From Gemmatimonadota bacterium (GTDB taxonomy: Bacteria; Gemmatimonadota; Gemmatimonadetes; JACCXV01), in assembly GCA_013696835.1 (NCBI GenBank), contig JACCXV010000337.1:1-16496 (forward strand): a stretch of 16,496 nucleotides of DNA, in the 5' to 3' direction. The stretch's first letter is position 1; each line of letters begins with the position of its first letter. The notes under the pieces are model-generated. The model saw only the letters and a program-made list of their open reading frames with translations, searched no databases and was not told the origin of the DNA. Shown here piece after piece: positions 1 to 6,122 of the stretch. The position numbers and the translations under genes are program-made.

Positions 1-906
1 CTCGCCTCCGGGCTCGCGCGGGTCCCGCCAGCCGCGCGCGACCCGCTGCGCTCTACCACCTTCGGCTGCGGACAGCTGGTCGCGGGCCTTCTGGGGCTGG
101 GCGCGGGGGAGCTGCTCGTGGGACTCGGCGGCAGCGGCACGTGCGACGGCGGCCTCGGCTTCGCGCGCGCGCTCGGCTACCGATTCCTGGCGGCGGATGG
201 CTCCGGGATCGAGGTCCCCTCCCAGCTGCCCGGGCTCGCCCGCATCGCGGCGCCTGCCGTGCGTCCCTGGGACGGCATGCGCGTGCGCGCGCTCTGTGAC
301 GTGCGCAGTCCCCTGCTTGGGCCGTCGGGCTCCGCGCGCGTCTTCGGACCCCAGAAGCTCGCACCCGGAGCGCCGGACGCCGAGCTCGCCGTGACCACGC
401 TCGAGCGCGCCCTGGAACGCATGGCCGAGCGCATGGCGGGAGACCTCGGCTGGCAGGGCGCGGACGCGCCCGGGAGCGGGGCGGCAGGGGGGCTCGGGGC
501 GGGGCTCGCCGCCTTCGCCGATGCCACCCTCGAGAGCGGGGCGGGCCATTTCCTGGAGCTGGCGGGGATCCCGCGGCTGCTGGCTGCCGAGGGTACAGGC
601 CGGATCGACGCCGTCCTCACCGGTGAAGGGAGCTACGACGCCCAGAGCGGGGAAGGGAAGGTGGCCGGGGAGCTGCGCGCCCTGTGCCATGCGCGCGGGG
701 TGCCGCTGGCCGTCGTCGCAGGCAGCGCTCCCGGCGAGGAAGGAAGCCTGGTGTTCACGGGTGCCGCCCTGGGGCCTGCGGAGGCGCCGCTGGACGAGGA
801 AGCCCTTGGCGCGCTGGCCCGCCACGCGGTGGACCGCCTCGTCGCGCGCGCCACGTCACGCCCCCCCGGTGACCTGCCGGTTGCCGGTGCCGAGCCGCCC
901 CCTTAG
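1..906 (+). CDS. Glycerate 2-kinase, GarK/GlxK family (5' end missing)
   Basis: This frame is open from the first base of the window, so the gene begins upstream and about 301 C-terminal codons are present. The family phosphorylates glycerate to 2-phosphoglycerate with ATP in the cytoplasm, feeding glyoxylate and glycerate into lower glycolysis. Family marks visible are an N-terminal stretch reading RDPLRSTTFGCGQL, the glycine-rich segment VGLGGSGTCDGG (about codons 40-51), and the C-terminal TGEGSYDAQSGEGK block that matches the conserved TGEG-x-D-x-Q-x-x-GK motif of class I glycerate kinases. The later internal ATG and GTG codons should not be taken as the start, because conserved sequence lies in front of them. 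The stop is TAG at 904-906. The next gene starts 84 bases later and shows no functional link. The family call is secure; the exact substrate within the family is inferred. Confidence 0.9.
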   Translation, partial: LASGLARVPPAARDPLRSTTFGCGQLVAGLLGLGAGELLVGLGGSGTCDGGLGFARALGYRFLAADGSGIEVPSQLPGLARIAAPAVRPWDGMRVRALCDVRSPLLGPSGSARVFGPQKLAPGAPDAELAVTTLERALERMAERMAGDLGWQGADAPGSGAAGGLGAGLAAFADATLESGAGHFLELAGIPRLLAAEGTGRIDAVLTGEGSYDAQSGEGKVAGELRALCHARGVPLAVVAGSAPGEEGSLVFTGAALGPAEAPLDEEALGALARHAVDRLVARATSRPPGDLPVAGAEPPP

Positions 907-990
907 CTTGCGTCCGATGTCGGCGAACCCGCGGTCCATCTCTCGAACCGAACACCTCTACGACCCTGCGGCGCAGGGATGGAGATCCGT

Positions 991-1473
991 ATGCGCAGAG
1001 AGAGCATGCTGTTTCCGCTGGTGACGGCGGCGATCGTGCTCCTGGCGGCAGGGTGCCAGCAGAGTGCCGACGAGGCCGACGAAGGCGCACCCGTCGACAC
1101 GGCCGGCGCCCCGATGGAAGAGGATGCGACGGAGCCCGCCGGGGATGGTGCGGCAGGTGACGACGCGGGGGGGGCCGACGAGATGGCTCTCGGGACCCAG
1201 GTGTACGAGGCGAACTGCGCGACATGTCATGGCTCGAACGGCGGCGGCGACGGGCCGGCTGGAGCAGGGCTGCAGCCTCCGCCGGCGAAGTTCGACGATG
1301 CGGAGTGGAAGTACGGCGGCGACCTGGCCTCCGTCACCAACACGATCAACAACGGGATTCCCGGCACCGCGATGATCGCTTGGAAGGGCACCCTCACCGA
1401 CGCCGAGATCCAGGCCGTAGCCAAGCACGAGATCGCCTTCTCGCAGGGGGGCGCTACCGCGTCCGCTCGCTAG
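991..1473 (+). CDS. Lipoprotein c-type cytochrome
   Basis: This is a small monohaem cytochrome c probably anchored to a membrane and facing the periplasm, where it would carry electrons. From the chosen ATG at 991 the protein is 160 residues. It has a short basic N-terminus, a hydrophobic stretch and a lipobox-like LLAAGC ending at Cys22. A low-complexity acidic and Ala/Gly-rich linker of about 45 residues follows, then one cytochrome domain. The haem-binding motif is CATCH (Cys76-His80), and the likely axial methionine is in PGTAMIAWKG (Met128). The ATG at 979 would add MEIR, but GGAG at 982-985 stands at a good distance before the ATG at 991, so 991 is preferred. The gene appears monocistronic: a strong terminator follows its stop. 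Its redox partner is not visible nearby. Confidence 0.88.
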   Translation: MRRESMLFPLVTAAIVLLAAGCQQSADEADEGAPVDTAGAPMEEDATEPAGDGAAGDDAGGADEMALGTQVYEANCATCHGSNGGGDGPAGAGLQPPPAKFDDAEWKYGGDLASVTNTINNGIPGTAMIAWKGTLTDAEIQAVAKHEIAFSQGGATASAR

Positions 1474-1504
1474 GCGGTACGTCCTCCCGGCCGTCCGGAG
1501 TTTC

Positions 1505-1544
1505 GAGAGCCTCCCGCACTGCAGCGCGGGAGGCTCTCCCTTTT
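1505..1544 (+). terminator. Rho-independent terminator after the cytochrome gene
   Basis: A perfect 13-base-pair stem has arms GAGAGCCTCCCGC (1505-1517) and GCGGGAGGCTCTC (1526-1538). The arms are separated by an 8-base loop and followed by CCTTTT. This is a textbook intrinsic terminator placed 31 bases after the cytochrome stop. It ends only 10 bases before the start codon of the next gene, so that gene needs either read-through or a promoter overlapping this element. Confidence 0.9.
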
Positions 1545-1554
1545 GGGGGCTCGC

Positions 1555-2250
1555 ATGGATCAGGCTGTCATCGTCTCGGCCCGCGCAGTCGGCAAGCGGT
1601 ATCGCCGCGACGGAACAGCGTTCGACGCGCTTCAGGACGTGAGCTTCAGCATCGCCCCCGGGACCTTCGGAGTCCTCGTGGGCCGCAGCGGCAGCGGCAA
1701 GACGACGCTCCTGAACATCATCGGCGGCCTCGATCGTCCAACATCCGGCGCGCTCCACGCGGCCGGACGAGACCTGGCCGGGCTCTCCGACGGGGAGCTC
1801 TCGCGCTACCGCAACGAGAAGGTCGGTTTCGTGTTCCAGGCCTTCAACCTGGCCAACGAGGACAGCGCCCTCGAGAACGTTCTCACGCCCTACCTGTTCG
1901 CTCGCGGACGGCATCGGGACGCAGTCGAGAGGGGACGGGCGAGTCTCGCCTCCGTGGGGCTTTCCGACCTGGCCGATCAGAAGGCCGGCACGCTCTCGGC
2001 CGGGCAGCGCCAGCGGGTTGCAATCGCGCGCGCGATCGTCCGCGACCCGGTCCTGTTGCTCGCCGACGAGCCCACCGGCAACCTCGATGCCGAGACGGGG
2101 TCGGAGGTGATCGGACTCCTCAAGCACCTGAACCACGAGCAGCACATGACCGTCATCGTGGCCACGCACGACCCCGAGCTCACCGAGGCGGCGGGCTTCA
2201 TCCTCACGCTTCGTGACGGCCGCGTCGCCGCCGACGAGGCGGAGCCATGA
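1555..2250 (+). CDS. ABC transporter ATPase, LolD/MacB type
   Basis: This is the cytoplasmic ATPase of a transporter of the LolCDE/MacB class, which pulls lipoproteins or other substrates out of the inner membrane rather than importing solutes. The 231-residue protein has the full motif set. Walker A is GRSGSGKTT (43-51), the Q-loop glutamine is in VFQAFNL (Gln95), the ABC signature is LSAGQRQR (147-154), Walker B is VLLLADEP (166-173), and the switch histidine is in ATHD (His205). The ATG at 1555 fits the family N-terminus and has GGGGG at 1545-1549 upstream; a TTG at 1543 lies inside the terminator T-tract and is unlikely. The stop overlaps the permease start as ATGA (2247-2250), indicating translational coupling. 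LolD and MacB-like ATPases cannot be told apart by sequence alone here. Confidence 0.92.
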   Translation: MDQAVIVSARAVGKRYRRDGTAFDALQDVSFSIAPGTFGVLVGRSGSGKTTLLNIIGGLDRPTSGALHAAGRDLAGLSDGELSRYRNEKVGFVFQAFNLANEDSALENVLTPYLFARGRHRDAVERGRASLASVGLSDLADQKAGTLSAGQRQRVAIARAIVRDPVLLLADEPTGNLDAETGSEVIGLLKHLNHEQHMTVIVATHDPELTEAAGFILTLRDGRVAADEAEP

Positions 2251-3536
2251 GGCCCGGAAAGGCGCTGGCCGTGGCCACACGCAGTCTGGCGCGGCGCCGG
2301 GGGCGCACGGCCATGCTGGTCTCGGGCGTCGTGGTCGGCGTCGCGTTCCTGGTCCTCCTGCTGGGCTTCGTCGAAGGAATGCGCAGGAACCTGGTCGAGA
2401 AGCTCGTGGGGACCCTCCCTGTCACGCACCTCGAGGTGTCGACACGCTCCTACGGGGTGGGGGCTCTCCAGTTCGACAATCCCTTCGCCGATCTCGACTC
2501 TGCCGCGGTCGCGCGGATCGCGGCCATGCCGGGGGTGGATCGTGTGCTACCCATGGCGGGTCTGCGCGTTGCCGCACAGCTGCGCGCCTCCTTCTTCGGC
2601 CGGGGCTTCGCCACCGACGCGGCGGTCTACGGCATCCTCCCCGATCAGCTGGGCGAGGACCTCCCGGCCGGCGGCGCGTTCTCCCGCCGCCTCTCCGGGC
2701 CGGTCCCGGCGGTCGTCTCGCGCAAGCTGATCGACATGTACAACACGGGGTTCGCCGAGAGCAACGGATTGCCGAAGCTCAACGAGCGCATCCTCGTGAA
2801 CCAGGACGCCATGCTGACGATCGGCAGCTCGTCGCTGAGCCCCGCAGCCTTCGGCGCGCCCGTCGACCACGTTCCGCTGCAGATCGTCGGCGCATCGGAC
2901 AACGTGCCTCTGGCCTGCATCAGCGTGCCCATCGAGTACGTGCGGGAGTGGAACGGCCGCTTGCGGGACGAGCAGGCCGCCGGCGCGTACCTGAGCGCGA
3001 TCGTCGTGGCCGAGGACGCGCGCGCGGTCGAATCGGTGGCCCGTGACCTCGAGGCCGCGGGCCTCCAGGTCGACACCGGCCGGGAGAGCGCGGAGAAGAT
3101 CGGCGCGATCGCGCGCTATCTCAGTCTGGCCTTCGGCCTCGTGGGAGTCGTGATCCTGTTCGTCTCGGGACTTGGAATCGCGAATGCGCTGGCACTCTCG
3201 GTGCTCGAGCGCAGCCGTGAGATCGGCGTCTTCCGGGCGGTGGGGGCGTCCCGCGGAAACGTCCGAACGGTCTTCCTGCTCGAGGCGCTCCTGCTGGGGA
3301 TGGGCGGCTCGATCCTGGGGATCGGTACTGCGCTCGGCCTCCAGGAAGTCGCGGACCGGCTCATCCTCCGATCGCTTCCCGACTCGCCCCTGATCCCCGC
3401 CACCTTCTTCGTCACCACGTGGCAAATCATGGGGTTGGCGCTTATCATAGGCGTCGCCGTAAGCGTGCTCGCGGGTGTCTCGCCGGCTTTGCGGGCCGCT
3501 CGCCTTCAGCCGGCCGACGTCCTAAAGGGAGCCTGA
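2247..3536 (+). CDS. ABC transporter permease, LolE/MacB/FtsX type
   Basis: This 429-residue inner-membrane permease is the partner of the preceding ATPase, whose stop codon it overlaps. The topology is the family's usual one: one membrane segment near the N-terminus (about 22-43), a large periplasmic domain of roughly 240 residues (MacB periplasmic core), then three C-terminal segments (about 295-318, 341-364, 390-412) forming the FtsX domain. The cytoplasmic coupling region LERSREIGVFRAVGAS and the C-terminal ending ALRAARLQPADVL are typical of MacB/LolC/LolE permeases. One ATPase with one permease suggests a homodimeric permease. The substrate is unknown. No separate membrane-fusion protein is encoded next to it, which argues mildly against a MacAB efflux pump. 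Confidence 0.9.
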   Translation: MRPGKALAVATRSLARRRGRTAMLVSGVVVGVAFLVLLLGFVEGMRRNLVEKLVGTLPVTHLEVSTRSYGVGALQFDNPFADLDSAAVARIAAMPGVDRVLPMAGLRVAAQLRASFFGRGFATDAAVYGILPDQLGEDLPAGGAFSRRLSGPVPAVVSRKLIDMYNTGFAESNGLPKLNERILVNQDAMLTIGSSSLSPAAFGAPVDHVPLQIVGASDNVPLACISVPIEYVREWNGRLRDEQAAGAYLSAIVVAEDARAVESVARDLEAAGLQVDTGRESAEKIGAIARYLSLAFGLVGVVILFVSGLGIANALALSVLERSREIGVFRAVGASRGNVRTVFLLEALLLGMGGSILGIGTALGLQEVADRLILRSLPDSPLIPATFFVTTWQIMGLALIIGVAVSVLAGVSPALRAARLQPADVLKGA

Positions 3537-3567
3537 TGCGCCACGCACGAATCACGGGTGGAGGTCC

Positions 3568-4656
3568 ATGGAACAGCCGAAACCGCGTCGGCGCAAGGCA
3601 GTGGTGGATGGGGTACGGCGGAAGCTGCAAGCCTATCGCAAGCCGACGGTTCGGATCGACGCCCTGCTTCGGCTCCACCCCGGGCTTGGGGAGCTCTTCG
3701 ACAAGGATTTCCGCTCCCAGCTCCTGAGCCGCCGGCAGGTCGAGAAGTTCAGCTCGCAGAAGCGAACCCACGTCTGGGGGATCGTCCGCCGCGCGGCGAT
3801 CTTCCATCGCTATTGCTACGCGGCGCCCCGCTACTATCTGCCCAGCACAGCCGACCACAGGCTGCTGGACCCCTTCGCGAGCACGATCCACCAGCCGAAG
3901 ATCTTCATTCGTCTGCGAGAGAACGTGCGCGCGGCGCTGTCCGACGAGCGAATCATCCCCGGCGGGAACCTCCTCGCCGCTTTCCCACGCCGGAAGACGC
4001 CGTCGCTCGCCTACACCATCGGCTTCTTGAACTCGCCCGTGGTCAACTTCTTTCTGGACGCCTTCTTCGAGAAGGGCATCCCCCCGCTCGACCGGCTGGT
4101 GCAGTTCAAGGTGCCGCTGCTCAAGAAGGTCGAGGCCGACCACATCCTGGGCCACGTGCAGGACATCCTCACGCGGGTGCGGCGGGTGCGCGACCTCTCG
4201 CGCCAGGCCGAGGACGTCGAGGTGATCGCGAAGTCGGCAGGCGTGACGCTCGTGCCGCTGGAGGAGACGGAAGGCATCCTGCGCGAGATCAACGTACCTC
4301 GCAGCCTGGGGGAGATCGTCGAGATCAAGCGCCGGGGCCCGGTGGTGATCTTCCGCCGGGGGTCGACGATCGTCACCACCACCGAAGAGTCGGCGACGTA
4401 TCTCGAGCTCTGGCTCGCCGACCGCTTCCATGAGATTCAGAACCTGAACAAGGCCGAGCTCGGGCAGCACATCCGCATGCCTGCGCTGACCGCGTATGTC
4501 GTGCGCGTCCTTCAGCACAGGGCGCGCCTCGACGAGAAGATCCTCAAGCTGACCACCGAGATCGACTCGCTGCAGGACGAGATCGACTCGCGGATCTACG
4601 ACGTGTACCTCCTCAGCGCACGCGAGCGGGAATTTCTCGGCATGTTCTACGTCTAG
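3568..4656 (+). CDS. Orphan TaqI/Eco57I-like methyltransferase specificity-domain protein
   Basis: This 362-residue protein resembles only the C-terminal, DNA-recognition half of Eco57I/TaqI-class adenine methyltransferases and type IIG restriction enzymes. Residues about 108-185 (QPKIFIRLRENVRAALSD, then IGFLNSPVVNFFLDAFF, then FKVPLLKK) match the pattern in which such domains read KI..R......AALD, LLNSKL.NFY and IP. The C-terminal segment EIDSLQDEIDSRIYDVYLLS (331-350) matches the family ending EID.LVYELYGL. A small beta-rich stretch (about 225-285) lies between them. No NPPY motif, S-adenosylmethionine-binding motif or nuclease motif is present, and the gene starts normally after GGTGGAGG (3556-3563), so it does not look like a broken remnant. 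The N-terminus is very basic. By inference it binds DNA, but its actual role is unknown. The neighbouring transporter and ligase genes give no clear clue. Confidence 0.6.
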   Translation: MEQPKPRRRKAVVDGVRRKLQAYRKPTVRIDALLRLHPGLGELFDKDFRSQLLSRRQVEKFSSQKRTHVWGIVRRAAIFHRYCYAAPRYYLPSTADHRLLDPFASTIHQPKIFIRLRENVRAALSDERIIPGGNLLAAFPRRKTPSLAYTIGFLNSPVVNFFLDAFFEKGIPPLDRLVQFKVPLLKKVEADHILGHVQDILTRVRRVRDLSRQAEDVEVIAKSAGVTLVPLEETEGILREINVPRSLGEIVEIKRRGPVVIFRRGSTIVTTTEESATYLELWLADRFHEIQNLNKAELGQHIRMPALTAYVVRVLQHRARLDEKILKLTTEIDSLQDEIDSRIYDVYLLSAREREFLGMFYV

Positions 4657-4709
4657 CTTCACACCCGATGGCCGCGCGGGGAGTTCCTCCTTGAGACGGG
4701 GCAGGTGAG

Positions 4710-5828
4710 ATGGGACGGGACCTGACGCTGGGGATCGAGGAGGAGTACCAGATCTGCGACGCCCGGTCCGGCGATCTGGCGCCGGGCATCGAGCGGCTGC
4801 TCGCGGCGGCGCCGCCGGGTCTGCGGCAGCGGCTCTCCTACGAGCTGCTGCACACCGTCCTGGAGTCGAATACCGCGGTAGCGGATACCGTCGAGGACGC
4901 GACCGCGAAGCTCGCCGATCTGCGCCGCCAGCTCTTCGCGCTCGCCGAGCCGCTGGAACTGGCTCTGGGTCTCTCGGGGACGCACCCCTTCGCGAACTGG
5001 CGCGCCCAGCGCTTCGTGGACACCCCGGACTACCAGTGGGTGGGCGACCAGCTGCGCTATCTCGCGCTGCGCAATCTCTCCTTCGGGCTGCACGTGCACG
5101 TTGGCGTCGACGACCCGGAGGCGCGCGTCTCCGTGACGAACCGCCTGCGGCGCTGGATGGCGCCGCTGCTCGCCCTCTCCGCGAGCTCCCCCTTCCTCGA
5201 GGGGGTCGTCACCGGCTTCCAGTCCATCCGGACGCAGGTCTTCGGCTCCTTCCCCAGGACGGGATTCCCGCCGGTCTTTCGCAGCCACGCCGACTACATG
5301 GCGGCGATCGCCGCGCTGGTCGCCGCCGGGAGCATCACGAAGCCCAGGCAGGTGTGGTGGAACGTACGGCCGCGCGAGACCTTCCGGACCGTGGAGGTGC
5401 GCGTGATGGACGTGCAGCTCTCGCTGCGGCGGGTGCGCGGATTCGCAGCCGTGGCGCAGGCGCTCGTGGCCGCACACCTGCGCGAGATCCGCGACGGCCT
5501 CGGCGAGCAGGACCTGCGGGAAGCCTTCCTCTCCGATGCGCTCTTCAAGGCCATGCGCTTCGGCCTCGAGGCCCGCATCCCGGATGCGGTGAACGGCTCC
5601 CCGCGCACGATGCGGGATGCCGTCGAGGAGATGCTGGAGTGGGCCCTGCCCGCGGCTTCCGAGCTGGGCACCGAGGCCGATCTGAGCATCCTCGAGGAGA
5701 TCCTCGAGCGGGGCACGGAAGCCGACACGCAGCTCGAGCTCCTCCGCGAGGTCGACGACATCTCCCGCGTTCAGCTGCGCCTGCTGGAGCGCGCGCGGGA
5801 GGAGGTGGCTGCGCCCTCCGCGACCTGA
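4710..5828 (+). CDS. ybdK: Carboxylate-amine ligase, YbdK / glutamate-cysteine ligase 2 family
   Basis: This is a 372-residue cytoplasmic enzyme of the GCS2 family, whose members join an amino-acid carboxylate to an amine using ATP. E. coli YbdK has weak glutamate-cysteine ligase activity. Diagnostic segments are the N-terminal TLGIEEEYQICD (6-17), the GTHPF motif (90-94), FGLHVHVGVDD (125-135) and the late RTVEVRVMDVQ block, all carrying metal-binding and ATP-binding residues in the family. The length is typical. AGGTGAG abuts the ATG directly, which is too close to act well; GGGG at 4698-4701 is better spaced. No other in-frame start is available before an upstream stop at 4692. No partner such as glutathione synthetase lies nearby, so the true amine substrate is open. 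Confidence 0.9.
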   Translation: MGRDLTLGIEEEYQICDARSGDLAPGIERLLAAAPPGLRQRLSYELLHTVLESNTAVADTVEDATAKLADLRRQLFALAEPLELALGLSGTHPFANWRAQRFVDTPDYQWVGDQLRYLALRNLSFGLHVHVGVDDPEARVSVTNRLRRWMAPLLALSASSPFLEGVVTGFQSIRTQVFGSFPRTGFPPVFRSHADYMAAIAALVAAGSITKPRQVWWNVRPRETFRTVEVRVMDVQLSLRRVRGFAAVAQALVAAHLREIRDGLGEQDLREAFLSDALFKAMRFGLEARIPDAVNGSPRTMRDAVEEMLEWALPAASELGTEADLSILEEILERGTEADTQLELLREVDDISRVQLRLLERAREEVAAPSAT

Positions 5829-5869
5829 GCGCCCCGACTACGCCCACGCTTACCGTACTCCTCCCGTGG

Positions 5870-5899
5870 CGGCGGGCTGTTTCCCCCCGCGGCCCGCCG
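5870..5899. repeat. Inverted repeat CGGCGGGC / GCCCGCCG
   Basis: Eight-base arms at 5870-5877 and 5892-5899 with a 14-base spacer form a perfect dyad just after the ybdK stop. The right arm, extended as GCCCGCCGTC, recurs at 5926-5935, so this dyad and the next one could exchange partners in RNA. No T-tract follows. It may be a weak terminator for the upstream operon or part of a regulatory site. Confidence 0.55.
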
Positions 5900-5926
5900 T
5901 CTTCGAGCCACGGCTGGCAATCTCCG

Positions 5927-5956
5927 CCCGCCGTCGCGAATTGCTGCGACGGCGGG
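5927..5956. promoter_or_regulatory. 11-bp perfect dyad, possible activator enhancer site
   Basis: Arms CCCGCCGTCGC (5927-5937) and GCGACGGCGGG (5946-5956) are perfectly complementary around an 8-base spacer. The centre lies about 126 bases upstream of the transcription start expected from the sigma-54 promoter at 6042-6057, which is the usual distance for enhancers bound by NtrC-type activators. The missing T-tract argues against an intrinsic terminator. The function is inferred from position and symmetry only. Confidence 0.4.
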
Positions 5957-5987
5957 TCCCGCACGCCCGGCACCACCCCCTCCTGAG

Positions 5988-6005
5988 CCCCCAAGTCCTT
6001 GGGGG
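5988..6005. repeat. Short hairpin CCCCCAA / TTGGGGG
   Basis: Seven-base arms at 5988-5994 and 5999-6005 flank a 4-base loop, giving a compact, stable hairpin between the larger dyads and the sigma-54 promoter. No run of T follows, so termination is doubtful. It lies upstream of the predicted start of transcription and would act at DNA level or in read-through RNA from ybdK. Confidence 0.4.
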
Positions 6006-6041
6006 AGTCTCACCTGCGTCTGACCGAGTTCGCTACGCCCA

Positions 6042-6057
6042 TGGTACGCCTTTTGCC
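6042..6057 (+). promoter_or_regulatory. Sigma-54 (-24/-12) promoter for the kinase-regulator operon
   Basis: TGGTAC-GCCTT-TTGCC matches the consensus TGGCAC-N5-TTGCW at all but two positions and has the required GG-N10-GC spacing. Transcription would start near 6068, leaving a leader of about 55 bases before the TTG start of the kinase. The product of the second gene of this operon is itself a sigma-54 activator, so autoregulation is likely. Confidence 0.7.
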
Positions 6058-6122
6058 TCAGGACCTTTGCCGCCGCTCCCCGGTGGCGGTGTGTCGCTTT
6101 CCACCCGGTCCCCGGTGCGCCT

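Noticed and set aside
3568..4656. Restriction-modification or BREX-like defence system
   Set aside because: Only the recognition-type domain is present. No methyltransferase, nuclease, PglZ or helicase gene is found in the window.
5829..6122. Cyclic-di-GMP or other known riboswitch in the intergenic region
   Set aside because: I could not find the conserved core of a known class; simple dyads and a promoter explain the visible structure.
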